Source of the DNA: Streptomyces cirratus
GTDB taxonomy: Bacteria; Actinomycetota; Actinomycetes; Streptomycetales; Streptomycetaceae
DNA: 64,000 bases
Direction of reading: 5' to 3'
Assembly: GCF_014650775.1 (NCBI RefSeq)
Contig: NZ_BMVP01000015.1
Location: 62,001-126,000 of the forward strand
The notes under the pieces were generated by a model that saw only the letters and a list, made by a program, of their open reading frames with translations, was not told where the DNA came from and did not search any database. The number at the start of each line of letters is the position of its first letter. Position 1 is the first letter of the stretch. A program made the translations under genes and the position numbers. This document shows positions 48,476 to 56,971 of the stretch, piece after piece.

Positions 48476-49372
48476 GAGACCGAGCGCGGCGGTCCGCAGG
48501 GCTTCCACGGCGGCCCGGATCGAGGGCCGCCGGCCGGCGTCCGCCCGCCAGAGCGCGTACACGTGGCGCTGGACCGCGTCCCGGACGGGCAGCAGCCGGA
48601 CCCCCTCGGGCACCGGTCCGCGCCCGAGCCGGGGCGTCACGCACACCCCGAGGCCGGCTTCCACGAAGGCCAGCTGGGTGTGGTGCTCCTCGGCGATGTG
48701 CGCGACCCGGGGCTCGATGCCCATGTCGCGCAGGGTGAACACCAGCCACTCGTGGCAGAACTGGCCCTCGTTCCAGGAGATCCACTCGTCGGCGGCGAAC
48801 TCCGCGAGGGAGATCTCGCTCCGCCCGGCCAGCCGGTGGCCGGCTGGGACGGCGACGTCGCAGGAATCGTCGAGCAGGTGCATCCGGGTGAGTTCGGCGG
48901 GCACCGGCATCCGCTTGTTGTACCAGTCGATGGCCAGCGCCAGGTCGAGGTCACCGCGCACGACGGCCGCCATGGAGTCCTCGGGCGCCTGCTCCCGCAC
49001 CCTCGGCCGCAGGTCGGGGTGGTCGACCCGCAGGGCGGACAGGGCGGGCGGCAGCAGTCCGCGCATCGCCGTCGGGAAGGCCCCGATGCCCAGCTCCCCG
49101 ACGGCGCAGCCGCGCTGGGCCTCGACGTCGGCCTGCGCGAGTTCCACCTGGGAGATGATCCGGGCGGCGTGACCGGCGAGCAGCCGCCCCGCGTCGGTGA
49201 GCCGGACCCCGCGCCCGTTCTTGACCAGCAGCGGCTGCCCGACCTCGCGCTCCAGCTTGGCCATCTGCTGGGAGACGGCGGAGGTGGTGACGTGCAGGCC
49301 GTCCGCGGCGCCGCCGACGGAGCCGTGACGGGCGAGGGCATCGAGGGTGCGCAGGCGCTCCAGGTTCAACAT
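48473..49372 (-). CDS. LysR-family transcriptional regulator
   Basis: 299 residues. The winged helix-turn-helix spans residues 1-60 (LERLRTLDALARHGSVGGAA, SAVSQQMAKLEREVGQPLL); the effector-binding domain follows (LGIGAFPTAMRGLLPPALSA). It is divergent from an EamA transporter across a 73-bp spacer with an inverted repeat, the classic LysR arrangement, so it probably activates that exporter in response to its substrate. The stop codon is provided by the repeat element at 48439-48475. Confidence 0.94.
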   Translation of the reverse strand: MLNLERLRTLDALARHGSVGGAADGLHVTTSAVSQQMAKLEREVGQPLLVKNGRGVRLTDAGRLLAGHAARIISQVELAQADVEAQRGCAVGELGIGAFPTAMRGLLPPALSALRVDHPDLRPRVREQAPEDSMAAVVRGDLDLALAIDWYNKRMPVPAELTRMHLLDDSCDVAVPAGHRLAGRSEISLAEFAADEWISWNEGQFCHEWLVFTLRDMGIEPRVAHIAEEHHTQLAFVEAGLGVCVTPRLGRGPVPEGVRLLPVRDAVQRHVYALWRADAGRRPSIRAAVEALRTAALGL

Positions 49373-49395
49373 GTAAGCGATGCTACGGCGTCACG

Positions 49396-49410
49396 GCGAG
49401 CAAATCTCGC
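49396..49410. promoter_or_regulatory. Inverted repeat between LysR and EamA genes
   Basis: GCGAG-CAAAT-CTCGC, a 15-bp inverted repeat centred between the divergent starts (49372 and 49446). It is a good candidate recognition site for the LysR regulator, controlling both genes. Confidence 0.5.
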
Positions 49411-49445
49411 TTGTTCTAATGCTTCTTGGGCACCAAGGTGAACCC

Positions 49446-50417
49446 ATGAGCGCACCCGCCACCGCCCGTTCCGCCCCGACGGCCACCTCCACCCCGACCT
49501 CCGTCGCCACCTCCGCCCGCCGCGGCCGCACCCTCGACTGGCGCGTGCGGTTCGCCGCGCTGTCGGTGATCTGGGGCTTCAGCTTCCTCCTGATCAAGGT
49601 GGGCACGGAGGGCTACGCACCCTTCCACGTCGCCCTCGGCCGGGTCCTGTCCGGGGCGCTCGCCCTCCTCGGCGTGCTGCTGGTCCGCCGCGAGCCCCTC
49701 CCCCGCGGCCGGCGCACCTGGGCCCATCTGACGGTGAGCGCGCTGCTGCTCAACACCGTGCCGTTCTCGCTGTTCGCCTTCGCCGAGCAGAGCATCCCGT
49801 CCAGCCTGGCGGGCATCTGCAACGCCACGTCGCCGCTGTGGGGCATGGTGCTCTCGCTGGTGGCGCTGTCCGAGGACCGCCCGACCCGTCGCCGGTTCGC
49901 GGGGCTGGGGCTCGGCTTCCTGGGCGTCTTGACCGTGCTCGGCGCCTGGCAGGGGTTCTCCGGAGTCGACGCCAGGGGCGCCGCCTTCGCGCTGCTCGCC
50001 TCGCTCTGCTACCCGATCGGCTGGATCTACGTGCGCCGTACGCTGGCGGGTACGCCCGGCTCGCCGGTGGCGATGACCGCGGCGCAGCTCATGGTCTCGA
50101 CGCTCCAGCTGCTCCTGGTCAGCGTGCTGTTCACCTCGGCGCCCGCCGGGTTCCCGCTCTGGCCGACCCTGGCGGTGATCACGCTGGGCGCCCTCGGGAC
50201 GGGCACGGCCCTGCAGATGCAGTACGGCCTGGTGGCGGAGATCGGCCCGACCACCGCGCAGATGGTCACGTACTTCGTCCCGGTCATCGCCACCACGGCG
50301 GGCGTTCTCGTCCTCGGCGAGCAGCTGCACTGGAACACCCCGGTCGGCGCGGCCGTCGTCCTGGCGGGCGCCGCCCTCACCCAGGCCCGGCCCTCGTCCG
50401 GCACCAAGCCCGCCTGA
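49446..50417 (+). CDS. EamA/DMT-superfamily transporter
   Basis: 323 residues, about ten hydrophobic segments in two EamA repeats (FAALSVIWGFSFLLIKVGTE; second repeat near GAAFALLASLCYPIGWIYV). A Ser/Thr/Ala-rich 30-residue N-terminus precedes the first helix. It probably exports an amino acid or metabolite; the divergent LysR regulator likely senses it. The ATG at 49446 follows an AAGG site. Confidence 0.9.
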   Translation: MSAPATARSAPTATSTPTSVATSARRGRTLDWRVRFAALSVIWGFSFLLIKVGTEGYAPFHVALGRVLSGALALLGVLLVRREPLPRGRRTWAHLTVSALLLNTVPFSLFAFAEQSIPSSLAGICNATSPLWGMVLSLVALSEDRPTRRRFAGLGLGFLGVLTVLGAWQGFSGVDARGAAFALLASLCYPIGWIYVRRTLAGTPGSPVAMTAAQLMVSTLQLLLVSVLFTSAPAGFPLWPTLAVITLGALGTGTALQMQYGLVAEIGPTTAQMVTYFVPVIATTAGVLVLGEQLHWNTPVGAAVVLAGAALTQARPSSGTKPA

Positions 50418-50475
50418 CACCGCACGCGGACGGGCCCTATCCGCGGACCCCGCCGGGGGTCCGCCCCGGCGGTGG

Positions 50476-51807
50476 TCAGCCGAACCGGCCCCCTCCCACC
50501 GGCCTGACCGCCGCGGCCACCGCGTCGGCCAGGCCCGGCAGTTCGGCGGGCGCGAGCTGGGACACCGTCACCCGCACCCCCGGGCCGCTCTCCACCCGGA
50601 ACCGCGCACCCGGCGCCACGGCCCACCCGGCGCCCATCAGCCGGGTCACCGTCCCCGTCTCGTCGGCGACGGGCACCCACACGTTCATCCCGCTGCGCCC
50701 CTGAGCCCGCACCCCGCGCTCCGCGAGCGCCGCGACCAGCCCGTCCCGCCGTTCACCGTAGGACCGGGCCACCGCCGCCGGATCCACCGCGCCCGACGTC
50801 CACAGCTCCACCACCGCGTACTGGAGCAGCCGGCTCACCCAGCCCGGCCCCAGCCGCTGCCTGCCGCGCACCCGGTCCGTGGTCACCGCGTCGCCGGTCA
50901 GCGCGGCGAGCCGCAGGTCCGGCCCGTACGCCTTCGCCGTCGAGCGGACCAGCGCCCAGTGCCGGGTCACTCCGCCCAGGCAGTTGAGCGGCAGGTCCAC
51001 GATGCCGTGGCCGTGATCGTCCTCCACGACCAGCACCTCGGGGTGCCGGGCCAGCAGTTCTCGCAGCTCCGCCGCCCGGGCCGCGCTCACCGCCGCGCCC
51101 GTCGGGTTCTGCGCCCGGGCCGTCACCACGAGTCCCCGGGCCCCCGCGGCCAGGGCCCGCGCCACCGACTCCGGGCGCGGCCCCTCGTCGTCGACCCGCA
51201 CCGGGAGCAGGCGCAGGCCCAGGCCGGCCGCCAGGTCAAGCATGCTGCCCCAGCCCGGGTCCTCCACCGCCACCGCGTCCCCCGGCCGCAGATGCGCGGC
51301 CAGCACCCGCTCGACGCCGTCCAGCGCGCCGGAGGTCACCGCCATCGCTCCGGGCGGCACCCCGTCCGCGTCGAAGCCGGCCTTGGCGAGGCGGCCCAGC
51401 TCCGGCGCCACCGGGTCGTCCCCGTACAGGGTCGGCGCCTTCGCGTACCGGTCGGCCGCGGCGGCGAGTGCCCCGTCCAGTGGGGGCAGCAGCGACACGT
51501 CGGGGTTGCCCGACGCGGCGTCCCGTACGCCTTCCGGAACGACCGCGCGCAGCTCGTCGCGGGGCGCGGTCGCGGGCCGGGCCCGTACGCGACTGCCGCG
51601 CCGCCCGTCCGTTTCGATGACCCCGCGCTCGCGCAGCGTCCGGTACGCGGCGGCGACGGTGTTGGGGTTGACCCCCAGCAGCCCGGCCAGCTCCCGCATG
51701 GGCGGCAGCAGCGCGCCGGGCGCGAGCGCACCCGATCCGACGCCCGCCTCGACGCTGGCCGCGATGTCCGATGCGCGACGCCCTGTAATCCGATACTCTC
51801 CTAGCAC
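50476..51807 (-). CDS. MocR-type regulator (GntR HTH fused to aminotransferase fold)
   Basis: About 443 residues. A GntR winged helix (residues 5-75: LLPPMRELAGLLGVNPNTVA, AAYRTLRERGVIETDGRRGS) is joined to a fold-type I aminotransferase domain with the PLP lysine in STAKAYGPDLRL. MocR/PdxR proteins sense PLP and control vitamin B6 or GABA genes. GTG 51807 is chosen because the -10 box CATAAT (51820-51815) ends 7 bases upstream, implying a leaderless mRNA; ATG 51816 is the longer alternative. The divergent PPOX-family gene, a PLP-related fold, is the likely target. Confidence 0.91.
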   Translation of the reverse strand: MLGEYRITGRRASDIAASVEAGVGSGALAPGALLPPMRELAGLLGVNPNTVAAAYRTLRERGVIETDGRRGSRVRARPATAPRDELRAVVPEGVRDAASGNPDVSLLPPLDGALAAAADRYAKAPTLYGDDPVAPELGRLAKAGFDADGVPPGAMAVTSGALDGVERVLAAHLRPGDAVAVEDPGWGSMLDLAAGLGLRLLPVRVDDEGPRPESVARALAAGARGLVVTARAQNPTGAAVSAARAAELRELLARHPEVLVVEDDHGHGIVDLPLNCLGGVTRHWALVRSTAKAYGPDLRLAALTGDAVTTDRVRGRQRLGPGWVSRLLQYAVVELWTSGAVDPAAVARSYGERRDGLVAALAERGVRAQGRSGMNVWVPVADETGTVTRLMGAGWAVAPGARFRVESGPGVRVTVSQLAPAELPGLADAVAAAVRPVGGGRFG

Positions 51808-51831
51808 AAAGAACATTATGCACTAGTACAA
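51801..51831. promoter_or_regulatory. Operator and overlapping promoters between MocR regulator and PPOX-family gene
   Basis: CTAGCACAA (51801-51809) and CTAGTACAA (51823-51831) are direct repeats 22 bp apart, about two helical turns, a spacing seen for MocR/PdxR sites. Between them, CATTAT (51814-51819) reads as a -10 for the plus-strand gene and CATAAT (51820-51815) as a -10 for the regulator, so the two promoters overlap. Confidence 0.65.
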
Positions 51832-51844
51832 CGGAGTCCGCACC

Positions 51845-52579
51845 ATGAGCGTCACGCCCGTCACCGAGCCGACCGACCAGCCGAGCGACCCGGCGAGCGA
51901 CCCGGCGAGCACGGACGCCACACCGACCGGCTCGTACTCGCCCACCTCGCGCACCGTCCCGACCCGCTCCAAGGAGCGGGCGCGCTACGACCGCGAGACG
52001 GTCCACTCGATACTCGACCAGGCCTACGTCTGCCACCTCGGCTTCGTCCGCGACGGCGCGCCGGTGGTACTGCCGACGCTCTTCGGCCGCGTGGGCGACC
52101 GGCTCTACATCCACGGTTCGACGGGCTCGCGCCCGCTGCTCGCCGCCGGGAAGAGCGACCCCGGCCTGCCCGTGTGCGTGACCGTCACGCACGTCGACGG
52201 CCTGGTGCTGGCCCGCTCCGCCTTCCACCACTCCCTCAACTACCGCTCCGTCGTGGTGCACGGCACGGCCTACCAGGTCACCGACGAGGGCGAGTGCCGC
52301 ATGGCGCTCGACGCCCTGGTCGACCACGTCGTTCCGGGCCGCTCCGCCGACTCCCGTCCGGCCAACGCCAAGGAACTCGCGGCCACGGCGGTGATCCGCC
52401 TGGACCTCGACGAGGTTTCGGCGAAGCTCCGTACCGGAGGCCCGAACGACGACGCCGAGGACCTGGACCTGCCCTACTGGTCGGGCGTGGTCCCGGTCGC
52501 CCCGGCGTACGGGACCCCGGTCCCGGCCGCCGACCTGGCCCCCGGCACCGCCGTTCCCGGCTACCTCGCCGCGCTCTGA
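51845..52579 (+). CDS. PPOX-family flavin-binding protein (NimA-like)
   Basis: 244 residues. A Thr/Ser/Pro/Asp-rich 35-residue N-terminus precedes the split-barrel domain: HSILDQAYVCHLGFVRDGAP, VLPTLFGRVGDRLYIHGST and VTHVDGLVLARSAFHHSLNY, matching PPOX proteins of the NimA/Rv-type group. It may be an FMN or F420 protein acting on PLP-related vitamers, suggested by the divergent MocR regulator. CGGAG lies 8 bases before ATG 51845. Its end overlaps the convergent EamA gene by 19 bp. Confidence 0.88.
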   Translation: MSVTPVTEPTDQPSDPASDPASTDATPTGSYSPTSRTVPTRSKERARYDRETVHSILDQAYVCHLGFVRDGAPVVLPTLFGRVGDRLYIHGSTGSRPLLAAGKSDPGLPVCVTVTHVDGLVLARSAFHHSLNYRSVVVHGTAYQVTDEGECRMALDALVDHVVPGRSADSRPANAKELAATAVIRLDLDEVSAKLRTGGPNDDAEDLDLPYWSGVVPVAPAYGTPVPAADLAPGTAVPGYLAAL

Positions 52580-53523
52580 GCCACCGGGGCGGGCCGGACC
52601 TCCACCGGCCCGCCCGCAGGCCGCCGCGCCTCGGCGGCGATCAGCGCACCGACCGCCGTCAGCAGCAGTACGGTGCCCAGCACCACGGCGCCGGTCAGCC
52701 GCTCCCCGAGCACCAGGACGGCGATCACCGCGGCGCTCACCGGCTCGATCAGCATGATCACGGACACCGTCGCGGCCCGCACCGCGGCGGCCCCGGTGAA
52801 GTACAGGGCGTACGCGAGGGCCGTCGGCACCACTGCGACGTAGACCAGCAGCCACGCCACCCGGGCCGGTTCGGCGGTGTGCGGAAGCAGCCCCTCCAGC
52901 ACGGCGAGCGGCAGCAGGCACACCGCGCCCACCCCGACCGACCATGCGGTGGTGACGAGCGGGTCGCCACCCTCCCCGCGCTGCCCCAGCCAACGGGCTC
53001 GCAGGGTCATCCCGGCGTAGCCCGCCGCCGACAGCAGCGCCCAGCCGACGCCGAGCGGCCGCACCTCACCACCACCGCTGCCCAGCACCAGCACGGCGAG
53101 CCCGGCCAGCGCCCCGCCGACGGCGGCGGCTCCGCCCCGGCCGAGCCGCTCACCCGTCCAGTACCGCGCGCCGAGCGCGATCAGCACCGGCCCGGCGCCC
53201 AGGGTGACGACGGTGCCGACCGCCAGGCCGGTCTCCCGCACGGCGCCGAAGTACGCGGCCTGGAACACGGTGAACATCAGGCCGGTCCCGATCAGTGACG
53301 GGACCGAGGGTCGGGGCGCGGCCGGCGCGGGGCGGCGGCGCACGGCCAGCACCCCGGCCAGGACCAGGAGCCCGCCCGCGCTCCGCCAGAACGACAGGGC
53401 GAGCGGGCCGAGGTCACTGGCCAGGAAGAGGAGCGAGGCGGCCGCTCCGGCGGTGCCCCAGGCGGCTCCGGCGATGACGAGGTACAGCAGACTGCGCCCG
53501 GCAACGGGCGATTGGTTCGACAC
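52561..53523 (-). CDS. EamA/DMT-superfamily transporter
   Basis: 320 residues, ten predicted helices. LLYLVIAGAAWGTAGAAASL starts the first EamA repeat and LLSAAGYAGMTLRARWLGQR the second. It is downstream of another EamA gene on the same strand (53686-54642) and a tiny proline-rich ORF between them, so the three may share a transcript. GTG 53523 is the start; no strong ribosome site was noted. The substrate is unknown. Confidence 0.89.
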   Translation of the reverse strand: MSNQSPVAGRSLLYLVIAGAAWGTAGAAASLLFLASDLGPLALSFWRSAGGLLVLAGVLAVRRRPAPAAPRPSVPSLIGTGLMFTVFQAAYFGAVRETGLAVGTVVTLGAGPVLIALGARYWTGERLGRGGAAAVGGALAGLAVLVLGSGGGEVRPLGVGWALLSAAGYAGMTLRARWLGQRGEGGDPLVTTAWSVGVGAVCLLPLAVLEGLLPHTAEPARVAWLLVYVAVVPTALAYALYFTGAAAVRAATVSVIMLIEPVSAAVIAVLVLGERLTGAVVLGTVLLLTAVGALIAAEARRPAGGPVEVRPAPVAQSAAR

Positions 53524-53636
53524 AGGTGTCTCCGCGCATGCGTGAAGGATGAGGAAAGCCGGTCATCGCTTCGCGGGCAGCGCGAACCCGCCCGGGTACG
53601 TTCCGGGCCGGGACTGTTGCGTGAGGGCCGCCCGCG

Positions 53637-53675
53637 CTAGGCGGCGGGAGGCGGAAGCACGGCGGTCGAAGGCAT
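53637..53675 (-). CDS. Possible 12-residue leader peptide ORF with triple proline
   Basis: ATG 53675 to TAG 53637 encodes MPSTAVLPPPAA. AGGGTGA lies 6 bases upstream and partly overlaps the stop of the preceding EamA gene. PPP is a known stalling motif for ribosomes needing EF-P. The following 110 bases, before the EamA gene at 53523, are rich in GC palindromes, so the ORF may act as an attenuator. It could also be a chance frame. Confidence 0.35.
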   Translation of the reverse strand: MPSTAVLPPPAA

Positions 53676-53685
53676 GTTCGTCACC

Positions 53686-54642
53686 CTAGACGTTGGTCGC
53701 CTCACGGTCCAGCGCGGCCGGCTCGGGCGCCGCCGGCGGGGTGGGGCGCGAGGACTGCGCGATGAACGCCCCGCCCAGGACGAGCGCTCCGCCCAACGTC
53801 TGCCAGGTGGAGAGGCGCTCACCCAGGAGCACCCAGGCGAGCACGGTCGCGACGACCGCCTCCAGGCAGGCCACGACACCCGCGACCTGCGGCGACAGCC
53901 TGCGCACGGCGACGACGCCGGTCAGGTACGCGAACACGGTGGCGATCAGCACCACGAAGGTGAGCAGCACCGGCGCGGGCACCGTCATGTCACCCATGAC
54001 GGCGTCGCCGGCCAGCACCTGCCAGTCGATCTGCCACGGGCGCGCGATCACAGTCATGACCAGCGTTCCGATGAGCATGCCGAACGCGATCACGCCGAGC
54101 GGGTCGGGGACGTCGCCCTCGTCGCTGCCCTGGTCCGCGAAGACGAAGTAGCAGGCCTGGCAGCAGGCGGCGGCGAGACCGAGCAGCACGCCGAGCAGGT
54201 CCAGGCTGAGCCCGGCCCAGATCTCCACGACGCAGGCCAGCCCGACGACCGCCACGGTCGCTCCGGCGGCCGCGGCACGGGTCACGGGCTTGCGCTGCAC
54301 GAACCGGATGTACCCGAGGAGCAGGCACGGGCCCAGGTACTCCAGCAGCAGGGCCACCCCGACCGGGATGCGGGAGAGCGAGGCGAAGTAGAAGGCCTGC
54401 ACGCCGGCGACGGCTATCAGCCCGAACCCCGCCAGCAGCAGCGGCTTGCGCCACACCAGGTCGCGGTGGCGCCAGGCCAGCGGGAAGAGCACGAGCGCCG
54501 CTCCGGCCACCCGCAGCCAGACCATGTGGAGCGGGTCCAGGCCCGCCTCGATCAGCGGCTTCGCCGCGACTCCGGAGCCACCGAACGCGCACGCCGAAAT
54601 CAGGGCGAGGCCCATTCCGGCGTTCTTCCCTGACGCTTGCAT
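53686..54642 (-). CDS. EamA/DMT transporter, RhtA-like
   Basis: 318 residues with two EamA repeats (LALISACAFGGSGVAAKPLI; later VVLIATVFAYLTGVVAVRRL). GVALLLEYLGPCLLLGYIRF is like the RhtA/YddG-type amino-acid exporters. It is followed by the tiny proline-rich ORF and then a second EamA gene, making a two-exporter unit. ATG 54642 is followed by a short polar N-terminus. Substrate unknown; threonine/homoserine-type export is only a family guess. Confidence 0.88.
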   Translation of the reverse strand: MQASGKNAGMGLALISACAFGGSGVAAKPLIEAGLDPLHMVWLRVAGAALVLFPLAWRHRDLVWRKPLLLAGFGLIAVAGVQAFYFASLSRIPVGVALLLEYLGPCLLLGYIRFVQRKPVTRAAAAGATVAVVGLACVVEIWAGLSLDLLGVLLGLAAACCQACYFVFADQGSDEGDVPDPLGVIAFGMLIGTLVMTVIARPWQIDWQVLAGDAVMGDMTVPAPVLLTFVVLIATVFAYLTGVVAVRRLSPQVAGVVACLEAVVATVLAWVLLGERLSTWQTLGGALVLGGAFIAQSSRPTPPAAPEPAALDREATNV

Positions 54643-54811
54643 GGGGTCATCATGGCAGGGCCGGACAGGAGTATCACCTGAGTGACACCTGTTGAGACGG
54701 ACCGGGGGCCGGGGCCCGCGGCCGCTACTTTTCTGACAGGTCGTCAGTATTGAATGTTCCGGTCGCCGGGGCTACGTTCCGCGCACGTACCCGACGAGAA
54801 GGGGTGGTCGC

Positions 54812-55240
54812 ATGGCCGAAGTCACCGCGCAATCACGCATCGAGGCGCCCGCCGCGAAGGTCTGGGCGCAGCTGACGGAGTGGGACGCGTACGGCCAGTG
54901 GAGCATGACCCACACCGACTTCCCCAAGGGCGGCCCGCAGACCCTCGCGGTCGGCTCCACCTTCGCCGAGAACATGAAGATGATGGGCTTCCCCGCCGAG
55001 GTGCTGTGGACCGTCTCGGAGCTGGAGGACGAGCGCCTCTTCGCCATCACCGGCAAGGGGCCGATGGGCGTGGCCGTCCTCACCCGGTACACCTTGATCC
55101 CGGACGGCGGCGCCACCACCGTCCGCATCGACGGCGAGTTCACCGGAGCCGCCGTCTCGCTGATGGCGGGCAAGCTCAAGGACTCCGCGACCGCCGCCCT
55201 GAACGAATCGCTGCGCAAGCTGTCGGCTCTGGTCGCCTGA
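54812..55240 (+). CDS. SRPBCC-family (START/PYR-like) protein
   Basis: 142 residues of the SRPBCC fold: VTAQSRIEAPAAKVWAQLTE, LLWTVSELEDERLF-like core (VLWTVSELEDERLFAITGKG) and a C-terminal helix (LKDSATAALNESLRKLSALV). The fold holds a hydrophobic cavity; members include polyketide cyclases, lipid-binding and stress proteins. AAGGGG precedes ATG 54812. A perfect 19-bp hairpin follows the stop. There is no neighbour that suggests a ligand. Confidence 0.9.
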   Translation: MAEVTAQSRIEAPAAKVWAQLTEWDAYGQWSMTHTDFPKGGPQTLAVGSTFAENMKMMGFPAEVLWTVSELEDERLFAITGKGPMGVAVLTRYTLIPDGGATTVRIDGEFTGAAVSLMAGKLKDSATAALNESLRKLSALVA

Positions 55241-55257
55241 GCGCCCCCGGGCACACG

Positions 55258-55299
55258 CGCCGGCGCGCCCCACGAGAGGACTCGTGGGGCGCGCCGGCG
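55258..55299. terminator. Perfect 19-bp bidirectional terminator hairpin
   Basis: CGCCGGCGCGCCCCACGAG (55258-55276), loop AGGA, and its exact inverse (55281-55299). It lies between the convergent SRPBCC and PadR genes and can serve both. Confidence 0.85.
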
Positions 55300-55322
55300 T
55301 TCCGCGGGAGGTGCGGCCGGGA

Positions 55323-55943
55323 TCAGTGCTCGTCGGCCAGGATGAGGTAGAGCTTCTTGCGGGCGTCGTTGATGACCGCGAGGGCCTTCTCGCGCTGCTC
55401 GGGCGTGCCGGTCTTGAAGACCTGGCCGAACGCCTCCATCAGGCCGACTCCGGCCGTCCGGATCTCCTGCATCGCCTCGAAGTCGAAGCCCCGGCCCGCC
55501 TCGGCCCACGGGGCCGACGGGCCCGACTCGGCCTCGGTGCGGCCGGCGTCGGTGAGCGTGAACAGCTTCTTGCCGCCGTCGCTCTCGCTGGTGATGAGGC
55601 CTTCGTCCTCGAGCAGCTGGAGCGTCGGGTAGACCGAGCCCGGGCTGGGCTTCCAGGCCCCGCCGCTGCGCTCGCCGATCTCCTGGATCATCTCGTAGCC
55701 GTGCATCGGCCGGTCGGCGAGCAGCGCCAGGATCGAGGCGCGCACATCTCCGCGCCGGGCGCGGCCGCGCGGCCCGCCCCGTCCCCCGCGCCCGCCGAAG
55801 GGCCCTCCGCCGAAGGGCGGACCGAACGGCCCGAAGGCGGCCCGCCGCCCCATGAACTCCTCCCGACGCTCAGGCCCGCAGTGACCGTGACCCCGTCCGT
55901 GTTCGTACCCGTGGCCGTGTCCGTGCTGTCCGTGTGAACGCAT
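55323..55943 (-). CDS. PadR-family regulator with His-rich N-terminus
   Basis: 206 residues. Residues 1-25 contain eight His residues in an HGHGHGYEHGRGHGHCG-type tract, followed by a Gly/Pro/Phe/Arg-rich linker. The PadR winged helix is at about 75-145 (ASILALLADRPMHGYEMIQE, SPGSVYPTLQLLEDEGLI), with a C-terminal dimerisation helix. The His tract could bind metal, but this is inference. AAAGGAG lies 8 bases before ATG 55943. Its promoter (TTGACG-N17-GATAGT) abuts the palindrome CGATATATCG, suggesting autorepression; the divergent PhzF gene may be a target. Confidence 0.9.
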   Translation of the reverse strand: MRSHGQHGHGHGYEHGRGHGHCGPERREEFMGRRAAFGPFGPPFGGGPFGGRGGRGGPRGRARRGDVRASILALLADRPMHGYEMIQEIGERSGGAWKPSPGSVYPTLQLLEDEGLITSESDGGKKLFTLTDAGRTEAESGPSAPWAEAGRGFDFEAMQEIRTAGVGLMEAFGQVFKTGTPEQREKALAVINDARKKLYLILADEH

Positions 55944-56031
55944 GACTGCGCTCCTTTCGTCATCGGTCGATCTCGATGTCGATCGCTTGCGATCGCTTCT
56001 TCGAACCCCGCTTCCGGGCTCCGATGACTCC

Positions 56032-56070
56032 ACTATCGCCGACCACTCGCGATGCGTCAACGATATATCG
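56032..56070 (-). promoter_or_regulatory. PadR gene promoter with adjacent palindromic operator
   Basis: Minus strand TTGACG (56060-56055), a 17-bp spacer and GATAGT (56037-56032). The palindrome CGATATATCG (56061-56070) touches the -35 box. The tandem GATCGCTTGC-GATCGCTT (55981-55998) lies in the leader. Both are candidate PadR sites. Confidence 0.7.
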
Positions 56071-56148
56071 GAAACTTTTCACCGACAGGGCCAGTCGCCT
56101 CGCATTGGACTTTGGCTGCGATCAAGGGGCCGCCCTACGGTCGGGGGC

Positions 56149-56967
56149 ATGCGCATTCGAATCGTCGACGCCTTCACCGACCGGCCCTTCGGAGGGAACC
56201 CCGCCGGGGTGCTGCTCCTTGACGGGGAGTTCCCCGCTGACCAGTGGCTCCAGCAGGTCGCGGCCGAGGTCAACCTCTCCGAGACCGCCTTCGCCCGTCC
56301 CCTGCCGTCCGGCGGGGACGCCGACTGGGCGCTGCGCTGGTTCACGCCCGCCACCGAAGTCGACATGTGCGGCCACGCCACCCTCGCCACCGCCCACGTC
56401 CTCGCGGCGAGCGGCCTCGCGAACGGCCTCATCCGCTTCGCCACGCGCAGCGGCGTACTGACGGCTCGGGCCGGCGACGACGGCCGGATCACGATGGACT
56501 TCCCGACGTCCTCGCTCACCCCCGTCGAGACGCCCGCCGAGGTGGAGCGCGCCCTCGGCGCCCCGGTCCTGTCCGTCCACGACACCTCTGCCCACATCGG
56601 CGACCTGGTGGTGGAACTGGCCGGCGAACGGGCCGTGCGGGACCTCACGCCCGACCACGCCGCCCTGCGTGCCTATGCCCGCCGCGGGGTGATCGTCACC
56701 GCGGCCGCCGAGGACCCCTCCCGCGGGTACGACTTCGTCTCCCGGGGCTTCTTCCCCGCCGTCGGCATCGACGAGGACCCCGTCACCGGCAGCGCCCACA
56801 CCGCGCTCGCCCCGTTCTGGGCCGCCCGGCTGGGCCGCACCGAATTGGTGGGCCTCCAGGGCGGGACGCGCACCGGCCTGGTCACCGTCCGGCTCGCCGG
56901 CGACCGTACGCTCCTGACCGGCGGCGCCGTCACGGTCCTGGACGGCGAGCTGCGCACCGGCCCCTGA
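56149..56967 (+). CDS. PhzF-family epimerase/isomerase
   Basis: 272 residues. VDAFTDRPFGGNPAGVLLLD is the family N-terminus; the catalytic Glu lies in NLSETAF, and the second-half motif is VGIDEDPVTGSAHTALAPFW. PhzF enzymes catalyse proton shifts without cofactor, as in phenazine synthesis, but most members have unknown substrates and no phenazine genes are near. ATG 56149 follows GGGGG, and TACGGT lies upstream. A longer frame starting within the PadR promoter is rejected. Divergent from the PadR gene. Confidence 0.92.
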   Translation: MRIRIVDAFTDRPFGGNPAGVLLLDGEFPADQWLQQVAAEVNLSETAFARPLPSGGDADWALRWFTPATEVDMCGHATLATAHVLAASGLANGLIRFATRSGVLTARAGDDGRITMDFPTSSLTPVETPAEVERALGAPVLSVHDTSAHIGDLVVELAGERAVRDLTPDHAALRAYARRGVIVTAAAEDPSRGYDFVSRGFFPAVGIDEDPVTGSAHTALAPFWAARLGRTELVGLQGGTRTGLVTVRLAGDRTLLTGGAVTVLDGELRTGP

Positions 56968-56971
56968 CCCG

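Noticed and set aside
56149..56967. Phenazine biosynthesis cluster
   Set aside because: PhzF-like proteins are widespread alone; none of the other phenazine genes is nearby.
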